DNA from: Cristatella mucedo
Taxonomy: Eukaryota; Bryozoa; Phylactolaemata; Cristatellidae
Assembly: GCA_009760855.2 (NCBI GenBank)
Contig: WPIO01000143.1
Location: forward strand, 820,001 to 884,000
Reading direction: 5' to 3'
DNA length: 64,000 nucleotides
Position 1 is the first letter of the stretch; every line of letters begins with the position of its first letter. This document shows positions 34,935 through 45,002 of the stretch, one piece after another. The position numbers and the translations under genes were made by a program. The notes under the pieces are model-generated. The model had not been told where the DNA came from. It saw only the letters and a program-made list of their open reading frames with translations, and ran no database searches.

Positions 34935-35294
34935 CCAGCTGTAAAGCTGGTAGGGCTATAAATCTGCAGAGCTTAAAAGCCACGAGGTATAAACTAAAGA
35001 GGTGAATCTTTGCGATAAAAAGCGAGAAGGATATTTTGTTCAACCGAAGAGAATTGAAATCGACACTTTGGTCTGAGAATGCGAGATTAATGCATAATCT
35101 TTGCGTTAATAGTTACATAATAAGAAACTGATACTGCCCCATAAGCAAACCAAATCTCTTTCTAGGATATATGGTGGAAAGGAAGCAAGTCAATTGGTTA
35201 GAGATACAATTCACGATGTCCGAACGCACAAGCACACGAAGGACGATTCCGTCGTACGGAGAAAATGCTGTTAGGAACGGGTGGTTTTGGGGTG
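34935..35294. other. low-copy DNA
   Basis: No gene recognised. An isolated caaatctctttctaggat near 35150 resembles a scrap of the family A tail. Confidence 0.45.
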
Positions 35295-35850
35295 ATAACA
35301 ATAACAATAATAATACATTTGTTTAGTGCCCTGGGATAACTCAGTCTCTTGACACTAGAGATTAAGTTTTCTTTCTAGGCACTTTACGTATATGCAGAAA
35401 GGAAGTGCGGTCGAATGGTTGGTGGCAGCATGCTCAATGTCAACAAGGATAGCATAGTCATAGGTGACATGCGCAATCAATCAGCATGCAGCTGTGGTTA
35501 GTGGCAGCACACAGTGTCGGCAGTTTGGGTGGCTGGAGGGGCTTGGAGGGATTCGGTGGGAGCTTGGAGGAATTCAGTGGGAGCTTGGAGGGATTCGGTG
35601 GAGGCTTGGAGGAATTCGGTGGGAGCTTGGAGGGATTCGGTGGAGGCTTGGAGGAATTCGGTGGGAGCTTGGAGGGATTCGGTGGAGGCTTGGAGGAATT
35701 CGGTGGGAGCTTGGAGGCGGCTCGGCTTGGGGTTTGGCAACATCGCTCGGGAGTGAGTTCCAGGCTTTGGCAGCAAACGGCATGGAATCATGGTCGCCAA
35801 ACGATTCGAGATTGGCTAGGGGGGCAAGGCTCAGCATCTTGGGCCTGAGT
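35295..35850 (-). mobile_element. family A LINE 3' fragment carrying a minisatellite
   Basis: Reversed (ATT)n tail, then a duplicated tail motif (tcagtctcttgacactagag and gattaagttttctttctagg), the 3' UTR to 35520, an inserted 21-bp array, and then the coding end around 35745-35820 (reversed KPGTHSRAM, compare KAWNSLP). The array separates UTR from coding DNA, so it has replaced or expanded the segment between them. Confidence 0.82.
35541..35717. repeat. 21-bp minisatellite, about 8.5 units
   Basis: gcttggagg starts at 35541 and recurs every 21 bp to 35709. Two versions alternate (gagcttggagggattcg and aggcttggaggaattcg), so the higher-order unit is 42 bp. Frames on both strands are open because the period is a multiple of 3. 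Confidence 0.96.
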
Positions 35851-35990
35851 CTTAGCCTATGACTAAACGTGCTCGCTCTTCATGACCCTGGTCGTGGGCT
35901 CGAGTCATCGAGCATTGGCTGATCCTGTATTGCTCACTGCAAGTGGTCGTGATAGCGGCAAATGCTCTCTGCCTCTGTAAAAATGATGTT
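35848..35990 (+). mobile_element. diverged SINE1 relative
   Basis: gtcgtgggctcgagtc replaces the usual B box, and the body gatcctgtattgctcactgc aagtggtcgtgatagcggca follows the SINE1 body almost word for word, ending ctctgcctctgtaaaa. The head lacks the long hairpin. It starts exactly where the LINE fragment to its left stops. Confidence 0.7.
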
Positions 35991-36019
35991 TTCACATCTC
36001 ACATTCACATCACTTAGTT

Positions 36020-37085
36020 TTTGATTCAGCAGAGCTCAACTTCCTTGCTGCATGTATTGTAACATCCGCACACGGACGAACGAAAGATTCATCAAAGTAA
36101 ACGACGATAAAAACTAACCGGTTGCGGTTAAATAAAGTTTAATTCAGAAATCAGAAAGTTGAGCGTTTAAAATTGGCTCTGCCGGCATATTTACTGTAGC
36201 ATTTGCTCAAAATCTAGGTGCACTGTTCCCATGTGACCTATCACAGGACAACCACATCAGCTCCACGCTCACGTTTGCCTTTTTTTAGCAACGTAATATT
36301 GCTAAAATTCGGCTTGCTAAGACAGGGATACAACGTCCAAATTGGTCCATGCATTAGTGACATCCCGTCTCGAATTCGGTAACTCACCACGTGCTGGCCT
36401 ACCGGCCTGTGCCATCAGGCGCTTATAGTTGTCAAAAAGCTAAGCAGTTAGGCTTGTGTGTCATGAGCTTCGCTGTCGCTACATTAAATCACTTCCTGCT
36501 GACCTGCAGTGGCTCCATATTAAGCAGGGGTATTGACTTCAAAGTTATGCCCATCACTCATAGACTTCTTTATTCTCTGGGTCCAGACAATCTATCAGAT
36601 CTACTACCCAACCAGGCTAAGCATCGTCTCACCCACTTTTTCAATCAAATCGCTTAGCTCTATCTCGTACAAAAATAATTTTTTAGACCATGCCTCTAGT
36701 TCATATTCTCCCAGTGTTTGAAACTCACTCCTGACTTTTTACATCACGATATACCGTGACTTGATGGCATCTAAAAAGAAGCTACACAGTGCTCCTGTTT
36801 CTAGCAGCATTTGCTGGGTCCTTGCAATTTTTCCTATGCGTGCTGACTGCCTGCATGTTACTACTAATCATATTTTCATGCTGACAATGTGCACGATACC
36901 TCTGTCTATATCTCGCTCGGTGACAGCGTGCACATTACCACCTATTATATATATATACCAACTATATATATACCTATATACCTATATACCAACTATTCGA
37001 TCCTGCTCTCTTGCCAGCATCTGTAAAGTGCCTGCGAAGAGAGTCAGTTCTCAGATTGCACTTTGCAAAAGTATTACTAATATTT
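36020..37085 (+). mobile_element. family A LINE fragment, RT thumb to 3' tail
   Basis: Starts near ttgctgcatgtattgtaaca and carries, with many frame breaks, the thumb region, GIDFKVMPITHRLLYSLGPD, NLSDLLPNQAKHRLTHFFNQ and a degraded KAWNSLP segment (near 36710). The 3' UTR includes an AT microsatellite (36942-36990) before tgtaaagtgcctgcgaagag agtcagttctcagattgc. The open pieces are only 62-88 residues, so the copy is dead. Confidence 0.85.
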
Positions 37086-37207
37086 CTGTCATTGGAAGCG
37101 ATCGTAGCGAATTGCTTTTATTTTCTCGTGCGGCGAACTGCAGCGAGCTGGCAACAGGGATCGTCGCCGGGCAGTGGCTCCCCCCCCCCCCGACGTCTAA
37201 GGGTGGC

Positions 37208-37253
37208 ACGCAGGCACTCAGCGGTGAGTCGCCTCACCGCTGAGTGCCTGCGT
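37208..37253. repeat. perfect inverted repeat, 21-bp arms, 4-nt loop
   Basis: Left arm 37208-37228 (acgcaggcactcagcggtga g) is exactly complementary to 37233-37253; the loop is tcgc. Confidence 0.97.
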
Positions 37254-37520
37254 CTCAGCCGTTCGTGCTCGGGTCACGCTGATCGGGCTGATCGGGCTTC
37301 GAGCCTCTGGGGGCCTCGATGCTGCCGCCTCAGCAAGCGTCCTCCCCTCACGTGGCAGCGAGCGCTCGCTGGAGAACGCTCTCTCGTTCGCTTTCGCTTG
37401 CCCTCATTTCGCTCCTCGCCATTTCCGAGTCGGCTCAGGTCTTCGGACGCTCAGGTGCTCCGCCCGAAGCATCCCGTCGCATCCGCCGACGGTTCGTCTC
37501 GACTTCCGGCGCATGTCCTC

Positions 37521-37530
37521 TCTCTTTCAC

Positions 37531-37584
<54 letters not shown>

Positions 37585-37615
37585 GAGCGAACGCTCGAGA
37601 GAGAGAGAGATAGAG
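37521..37615. repeat. (CT)n tract ending in a 50-bp palindrome
   Basis: CT units run from about 37521. From 37566 to 37615 the arms are perfectly complementary (24 bp each, loop aa), including the off-pattern TAT/ATA step and the gagcg/cgctc centre, so the GA half is an inverted copy of the CT half. Confidence 0.95.
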
Positions 37616-38307
37616 GTTCGGCCGCTCCGTGCTCCGCGCCGCCGCCGCCGCGGACGGCCGACCCTGGCCACGACGGCCAGCTCCCGAATGTCGCCGCCGC
37701 CGCACGACTGTACGGCTCGCTGAGAGCGGCCCGCGCCGTCGGGCGGCAGAGTCGGCGATTGCCGAGTTGGGATCGGATGGATTCGGCCACGATTTACAAA
37801 CCCGAGCTGGGGCTAGGGAGGTGGACCTTGACCTAGGCAGACACAAGACACCCGCAGCAGCACAACGACAGACGACCGCAAAGCGGCCTCGTTTCTGCTG
37901 CCGCCCCGCCCCCCCCCGGGGAGGGCGCCGCACGCCTCGTCCGGTGCGGTGCGACGGAAGGTCACGGCAGCCGGAGCCTTCGTCTGCGCCTGCCCTTTAG
38001 GCCAGTGCGACATTTCCAGGCCGCCGCCGCCGCCGCCTCAACACAGTGTGCTGCTGCTGCTGCGGCGGCTGCGGCTGCTGCTGCTGCGGCGGCGGTCCTG
38101 TTAAAGGGCGTAATCTGCCCGCAGCGGCGAGCGCGTCTGAAGCAGTTAGCGGCGCGCCGTCGGTGACCTCCGGTTCGTCTTCTTAGCAGGGCCCTTCCTT
38201 CGCCACCTGCGAGCGCGCTCTCGGAGGAGGCCTGGAGCAAGTGCGCTGGAAAGTGCGTCCGCCGCCGCCGGATGCACAAGCTAATCCGGCGGCGGCTTGA
38301 CGTATGT

Positions 38308-38396
38308 ATGTATATATATTTAATTATAAATAAATAAATAAATAAATATATATAAATAAATAAATAAATAAATAAATATATATATATATATATATG
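38308..38396. repeat. (AAAT)n/(AT)n tract
   Basis: Mixed AAAT and AT units embedded in GC-rich DNA. Confidence 0.94.
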
Positions 38397-38635
38397 TGCC
38401 GCCGGATTTTGCTGGAATTACCGGCGGCGAGAGCGGCGAAGGGACTTCTCAGCAGCAGCACCGCTACAGCGAGCCGCGTTTGAGGCCGCTTCGGCGGTGG
38501 CCGCGGCCGCAGCCGCGGCGCTCTCTGCGGCGGGCGGCTGCGGCCGGACGAGAAGCCGCATCGCCGCGTCTGCTCGTCAATGCGGCTGCAGAGCGCGACG
38601 TGGGCGCGGCGTCAGCAAACGCAGAGCGCTTAGCT

Positions 38636-38702
38636 TAGAAAGAGATTGAGTTCTGTGCGGCGGCTTTACCAAATGCATTATTGTCACTATTATTGTTGCT
38701 AT
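38636..38702 (+). mobile_element. family A LINE tail remnant
   Basis: gcttagaaagagattgagtt ctgtgcggcggctttaccaa atgcattattgtcactatta. Confidence 0.8.
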
Positions 38703-39604
38703 TCGCGCGCGCTCTCGCGCTCAATCGCACGGCGTGGCGTGCGTCTTAGCTGAGAAAGCTTAGCTCGGAAAGCGACCGAGTTCGAGGTTGAAGAATGATC
38801 GCCATAGTGTTCGCTCTACGCACGCAAACTCTCGGCTGACAGCGGCTAATCTCGAAAGAGCCCAGCGAGATGGCGAGCAGCCTTCGTCTGCTGCACCGAA
38901 TAGGTCAGGGCATGCACTCGGCAGAGCGTCGGAATCATCTCGAACACATCGAGTCACGAAGCAGCATTCGCGCCGAAAGCCGCTGGGGCTTGGAGCGCAC
39001 TATTTAAAACGCTTCGGCGTGGCGTCCGCTGAGTGCTCTTGGCTTTGTTGAGTCACAGACGGCGGTCCACTGCATTACATAAGGCCGTCACGCCAGGTTG
39101 AAACAGGTATTTTGAAGAGGTTGGCTCTTAGCGTGACCATTCACGACATCGACTACGCATAGCAGTGGCCGTGCTGCAGACCATTTCATCTAAACTCGAG
39201 TGCAAGGTAATTTGCCGCAAGCCTTGGAACGATAACAGCTCTATTGTATTCTCAATTTTCAAAGATAACAATAAATATTTATATTTTGTAACAGCAAAGA
39301 ATACAAGATATTTTTACGGTAATTGCAAGCAAGACAATGTATTGTCACTGTCGCCGAAGCAAAAACATTAAAAGTGTGTCAACCAAACACGCTGCTCATA
39401 CATACCCAGTCCGCGATCCGCACCATGCGGTCGGACTCAGGACTTTAGAAATGCAGTTAACATTTAAACATAAAAACTAAACTGCCCCACAGCTATTGCA
39501 ATAAGTAGATATTGTTCATCTCGACGATGTCATGTATTGATGTTGTTACGGCACTCATTAATGTGTATTTTTAACAATATAATACATTATATATTATCCC
39601 GTGA
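38703..39604. other. low-copy DNA, no gene recognised
   Basis: A plus frame at 39165-39371 (68 residues, Lys/Asn/Tyr-rich) has coding-like composition but no family I know and no splice context I can support. Confidence 0.4.
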
Positions 39605-39960
39605 ATATATAATAATAATAATAATAATAATAATGCACTTGACAAAGCTCCCTCAAAGAACTCAATCTCTTTCTAGGTGCTTCAAAAAATACTTGCTGAT
39701 TTAACAGACTCTTTTTTATAGCGACAGAAGAGCCTTTACGGCTATCACCGCTGCTTGCAGTGGCGAAAAAGTATCGCCCACCGCAGGATTCGAACTCACG
39801 ACCTCGGCCGAAGTCGTGAAAAGCCACCGCCTTACCTAGTGAGCCATTACGGCTTCATATTTACTGCAAAGGAAAGCACGATTGAATGGTGAGTAATATC
39901 ATGCTTGATAAACATGAATAACATGGTTATTTCTGCGGAAGCCTGATCTGCGAAAACCTG
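39605..39960 (-). mobile_element. family A LINE 3' fragment interrupted by a SINE
   Basis: Reversed (ATA)n tail and tail motif to ctttctaggtgcttca (39684), interrupted by a SINE, resuming at ttcatatttactgcaaagga aagcacgattgaatgg (39853 on) and continuing into the 3' UTR. Confidence 0.88.
39687..39856 (-). mobile_element. SINE1 inserted in the LINE tail, with a short target duplication
   Basis: tacttgctgatttaacagac, agcgacagaagagccttta, ctgcttgcagtggcg, B box gattcgaactc, a shortened hairpin acctcggccgaagt and cctagtgagccattacggc. The flanking gcttca at 39679-39684 and 39852-39857 is a candidate 6-bp target-site duplication. Confidence 0.9.
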
Positions 39961-40131
39961 CGACGTATGGCTCTCGGCAAAGCTGAAAAGCCGCAGGCAG
40001 TCGGCGCGCTTAGTACAGCACACAGTCGGCGCGGTGCAGCGGCAGATTCCTGTACGCTAGAGCTCCCAGAATTCTCTAGAGCTGTAGCGCTCCAACTGAT
40101 ATCCGGCAGGGCACCCGGTTTGGTATGAATG

Positions 40132-40262
40132 TCGGGTGTGGCCCAGTGGTGAATGTGCTCGCCCCTACACCGAGGTCTGGCCGACTTCGTGAGCTCGAGC
40201 CTTGTGGCATACGTTAAGCGTCATAATAGAGATTAAGTTCTCTTAGGGTAATATACAAATGA
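40132..40262 (+). mobile_element. tRNA-like SINE head joined to a family A LINE tail
   Basis: An A box tggcccagtgg (40139-40149) that fits the consensus, a cgaggtctggccgacttcg hairpin-like arm, and a B-box-like gagctcgagcc (40191-40201). About 25 bp later the family A tail follows: aatagagattaagttctctt agggtaatatac. There is no SINE1 body. Sharing a 3' tail with a LINE is the known way SINEs borrow LINE machinery. Confidence 0.7.
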
Positions 40263-40550
40263 AATATGTATAAATTTTATATACTTTACGGGGCGACGCA
40301 TCATATTCCATGCCAATGGCGTCGCAGTGAACTTACAGCTGCATGATCTCCAATAGCAACGCATTTCTAATGTAACTCAGCAATTGAGAGATGACGGCCT
40401 CGACGTGTAGCGGCATGTAAATAAACGCGCTGTCGTTGTTGCGCACGCATGTCGTGACATGTGCAACTACGTGACGAACTGTGATCGCGTCATCTTAACA
40501 TGGCACTTAGGCACGAATGAATACCCGACGCAATTTCTTATACGATCTAC
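40263..40550. other. low-copy DNA
   Basis: Nothing recognised. Confidence 0.4.
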
Positions 40551-41316
<766 letters not shown>

Positions 41317-41621
41317 AACGAGGTTAAATATTTGACGTGGGCGTGGCCTGCACCTCGGATTCTGATCTAGTGGTTTTTAACACTTTTATATCTTGATTGC
41401 CACGAAGTTACGTTGGCATGGTCGGCGCTAAGCCAGTCCGACGTAAAAGAATCCCAAAATCAAATTTATTATTGCTATTATTGTTGTTGCCGTCACTGCA
41501 AAGCGCGGCTCCTTCGTAGAGCTTACAATACTACCAGCCGCGCTCATGCGCCGCCTCTATTTCTACTTCCGCTCTGTCGCTCACTTTCTTTCTATCTTTA
41601 TCTCTATCTCTATCTCACTGT

Positions 41622-41624
<3 letters not shown>
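41317..41624. other. low-copy DNA
   Basis: No gene recognised; leads into a (TATCTC)n-like stretch. Confidence 0.4.
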
Positions 41625-41697
<73 letters not shown>

Positions 41698-41707
41698 GTA
41701 TATATAT
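41625..41707. repeat. (AT)n microsatellite
   Basis: About 80 bp of AT with isolated gcat, ttta and gtat interruptions. Confidence 0.95.
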
Positions 41708-41973
41708 CGATCTGTCTACCTCTCTCACGTCCTCCTCAGCCCAATCGCCTGCTCCGACGGCTTCTTCTTCCGTCCCGAAGCTTCGTGCGGAGCTTTTTTT
41801 CCAGAATTTTCTGGTGACTTGCACTCGCACTTCGCCGCGTCGACATGAAACTGGCTGACGCTCGCCGCAAGTAGAGAGGCACCGTGCAGCCCCGTGGTTG
41901 GCCGTGCAGCGTCCGTGCATGCTTCTGCTGAATAAGCACATTTTGAGATATCTTTTCTGATTAGAGTATCTCT

Positions 41974-42047
41974 CTAAAACCTAAATACTAAACCCTAAGC
42001 ACTTAAACCTAAGCCCTAATCCCCAAAAATCCCAAAACCCCAAACAA
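41974..42047. repeat. degenerate telomere-like CCCTAA(A) block
   Basis: C-rich strand with taaaacctaaatactaaacc ctaagc, then aaacctaagccctaatcc and ccaaaaatcccaaaacccca. Exact ccctaa occurs twice (41993-41998 and 42014-42019), with variant units around it. It resembles an eroded interstitial telomeric sequence, but could be a C/A-rich simple repeat. Confidence 0.5.
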
Positions 42048-42212
42048 TACAAAATGTAGCCGCCGACCGTAAACCTAAAAACGTTCAGCCATGGAACACT
42101 GCATCAAAAATCCTCTGCCCCGAGCTAAGCTAAAACGATAGATCTAGAACACGTTTACTTACGTAAGTATTCATTATATTAATCGTAAATAGTCGCGGGC
42201 AATCATGTTTCA

Positions 42213-42251
42213 CAGTTCCGGCCACGCGCACTGTGCCCGTGGCCGGAACTG
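42213..42251. repeat. inverted repeat, 14-bp arms, 11-nt loop
   Basis: cagttccggccacg at 42213-42226 is the exact complement of cgtggccggaactg at 42238-42251. Confidence 0.93.
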
Positions 42252-42323
42252 CCTCGGCTCCGCGCTTAAGTGACCTTTGAACTAGTCGGTCCCGGCGCTC
42301 ACTGGCTGACCGCAGCGCGGGTC

Positions 42324-42480
42324 CTAATAATAATAACAATAATAATAATAACAATACACTTGATAAAGCGCCCTCAGAGAACTCAATCTCTTTCTAGGCA
42401 CTTTACACAAAGGGAAACGCGATTGAATGGTGAGTAATATCATCATCGCATCAAACACTTTTTTAGCCAGTGGTACTCGG
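42324..42480 (-). mobile_element. family A LINE 3' fragment
   Basis: aataataataacaataataa tail, then cacttgataaagcgccctca gagaactcaatctctttcta ggcactttac and the first part of the reversed UTR (gcgattgaatggtgagtaat atcat). Confidence 0.88.
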
Positions 42481-42631
42481 AAAATGGGTAACGGCTGCAA
42501 CAGTAGAATTTTTAGCAAACAGTTCGGCGAAGCGCAGCATCGTGGAAGACGAAAAGCATTTTCTTGAAGCGCACGGTCAGAGACTCGGCACCCTTACGGC
42601 ACGCGCAAGGATATAGAGAGCGAGATCTTTT

Positions 42632-42699
42632 CCGCCGACAGGATGTGAACCCGCGACATTTTCAGTCGTCTCGCTCATCTCGCTTCTGTCGGTCGAGGC
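42632..42699 (-). pseudogene. tRNA-like fragment (possibly tRNA-Phe-derived)
   Basis: On the minus strand an anticodon-arm-like cgactgaaaatgtcg has a tgaaaat loop (GAA, as in tRNA-Phe). Then comes a B-box-like cgggttcacatcctg. D arm and A box are poor, and the acceptor ends cannot be paired without overlapping the T arm. It may be a tRNA pseudogene or another SINE head. Confidence 0.25.
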
Positions 42700-43019
42700 A
42701 GCGGTGGAAGCTCCTCGCTCTACAGAACGGGCGCGCGCGCACGCTCGCTCCATTTTTCGCAAGTCAGCAATGGCTGCATTCTACCGCAGCGCCTCCGCTC
42801 CGGCGGCCTTGCCCTTCGAACGCGCGCGAGCGCTGGCGAGGTGCCCGCGCGCGCCCACGCGTCGATCCGACTGAGCGGCTGCGCGCGCGCTGCAGTTTCG
42901 CGCGAAGACCGTCGTCAAATAAGCGGCGTGACTGAAGCGCCTCTTCAGCGGGCGACTCTTAAATGCTGAGCGCACGACTCTGGTTCGGCGAGCGAGCGTC
43001 GAGGACCGCGCCGGCGGAA

Positions 43020-43067
43020 GCGCCGGTTCGGCGAGGACGCGTCGACGCGTCCTCGCCGAACCGGCGC
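43020..43067. repeat. 48-bp perfect palindrome, no loop
   Basis: Centred on gtcgac (43041-43046), with gcgccggttcggcgaggacg on the left mirrored exactly on the right. Symmetry stops at 43019/43068. Confidence 0.98.
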
Positions 43068-44154
43068 CAATCGATCGTACGAACTCGTGCACGCGCTCTC
43101 CGGAGTGGCCCCGACGCGCGCCCACCTTCGAGAGATCGCGCTCGCTCGAGATCTCTCGAGAGATCTCGCTCCAGCTGCGTCGAGCGCGGCGGCGGCGGCG
43201 GCGCTGCTCACTCTGTCCAGAAGCGATGTTCGCGGTGAAGCGAAGGGCGGGCGGGTGGCGAAGTGAGAGCGCGCGCGCAGGGCGCGCGCTCTCCGCCCTC
43301 CGCTCGCATCTCGCGGCGACCGTATGGACCGACGTCAGACCGCGCGCGCGATCGCATGCCTTTGCTGCGCCGGCGCGAGCGCTCGCGGAGCCATTTTCAG
43401 CAGCATCCGCGAACGCTTCGCTGCCACGCGCTCAACTCGCGCGGCTGCGACGCACCGCAGCCGCGCCGTCTACGCCGGATGGGCCGGCGGCAACGATCGT
43501 CGTGCGTAGCGATCGTCCGTCGACGAGGCTTTAGAGGTAGGAGGAACATGGCAGCAATCGGAACTCTGTGCCCCACTCTTTCGCCGACCCTTTCGCGCGT
43601 AGTTTACTCTACTGCTCAGCTATTCGGACCGCGCTTTCCCATCGCGCTCGCTCTCTCACGCCGCACGCGCACAATGATTGGCCAAGGGGATGCCGTTCTG
43701 TCGCCACCGAGCTTTCAGACTCCTCTGAAGAGGACGCGAGTCACCATGTCCACGCCAATTGCGCATCGTGTCATTAGGCCAGCGGCACTTTTTAACAAAG
43801 TTAGACGGTCAGCGAAAGCACGAGCCGTTAGCGCGGAGCCCTCGAAGCGTCCCCGTGGCGACGACTTAGACGACGCGCGAGCGATCCGTTAGCAGGGCCG
43901 CCAATATAGCTGCTTGCTGGCGAAACCAATGTACACGCAGCCAATGAGCCAGTACTGGTAGGGCGCGAACGCATGTCATACGACTTTTAATTTCCTTTTG
44001 ATAAATAACCAATCAATTTCGCCTGCTTCGGCAAACTTTGCAATCCTAGCCGCATTTGCCTGCAGCAGCAAAGTAGGCGACATTTCCAGTAACTTAGTTT
44101 TGAAAGCGATTAGGCAGAAACGGCCGCGGTCAACGTCTAGCGGCCACTATTGCC

Positions 44155-44221
44155 TCGTACCACTAAACATTTGCTAATTTTATTTGCAGCACCTGTAAAC
44201 GGTCCAGAGTTAGAGAGAGAG

Positions 44222-44282
<61 letters not shown>

Positions 44283-44330
44283 CAGTTCTCTGAGGACGCT
44301 ATACAAAATTATTGTTATTATTATATTATT
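44155..44330 (+). mobile_element. family A LINE tail with a (GA)n expansion inside
   Basis: ccactaaacatttgctaatt ttatttgcagcacctgtaaa, then the tail enters (GA)n with two gata steps at 44212-44280 and leaves as gattcagttctctgaggacg ctatacaaaa with an (ATT)n tail. The repeat sits where other copies have aaagagat. Confidence 0.83.
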
Positions 44331-44810
44331 CGTCGCCAAAAAATGGGTAGCTTTCCACAGACAGGAGGCTGAGTGCGGCGCCGACCTCTAATTTGGATTG
44401 CGCCCGGCATCCGCAGCAGATCAGTGGCAGGCGGTCGAGTACCGTGCTGCGACCTGCGGCCGCCGTTAGCTCGTCCGTCGTCAGCTCACTCCGAGCGCAA
44501 CAAAACCCGCCATTTGAGCTCGCTGATGCGCCGGAGGAGAGAGACTCTGACGTGGACGAGAACGACCGTGCGTGCGAGCAGAGAGAGCGAAGCTCTGCGG
44601 CGCCACGATGCAGCGAGAGATGCGCGCAGGCTGGAACGAGAGAGGCGGCCGCGAAGCGCTTCGAGTGCAGGGCAGCTCTCTACTAGACGACGAACGTTCC
44701 AATGGGCATTCGTTCAGCCTGGGTTCATTGCTATCTAGACGCAGAGCGGTAGTCTGGATTAGCGATGGGCTGGCCGGGCACAGCGACTTCACTTGCCTTC
44801 CGTTCGACAT
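44331..44810. other. GC-rich low-copy DNA
   Basis: Overlapping frames on both strands, none recognised. Confidence 0.4.
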
Positions 44811-45002
44811 CGGAGCCAGAGCGGAGCCAGATCGGAGCCCGATCGGAGCCAGATCGGAGCCAGATCGGAGCCAGATCGGAGCCAGATCGGAGCCAGATCG
44901 GAGCCAGATCGGAGCCAGATCGGAGCCAGATCGGAGCCAGATCTTAGCCAGGTCGGAGCCAGATCGGAGACAGATCGGAGCCAGATCGGAGCCAGATCGG
45001 TC
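44811..45002. repeat. 12-bp minisatellite, 16 units
   Basis: Unit gatcggagccag, almost perfect, with a few substitutions (agagcggag, cgatcgg, atcttag, caggtcgg, gagacag). Frames read ARSEPDRSQI or RSGSDLAPIW repeats because the unit is four codons. Confidence 0.97.

Larger units (their letters stand above)
37086..38307. other. GC-rich block with hairpins and triplet repeats
   Basis: Contains C12 at 37180-37191, a 21-bp-arm hairpin (37208-37253), a CT tract with a perfect palindrome (37521-37615) and CCG/CTG/CGG triplets at 38018-38096. Frames up to 200 residues overlap on both strands and are not recognised. Confidence 0.5.
42481..44154. other. CpG-rich block, no gene recognised
   Basis: High GC with cgcgcgcg stretches. 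It holds the tRNA-like piece and the 48-bp palindrome listed separately. Frames up to 209 residues (43263-43892 plus) are Arg/Ala-rich and overlap on both strands. Confidence 0.45.
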
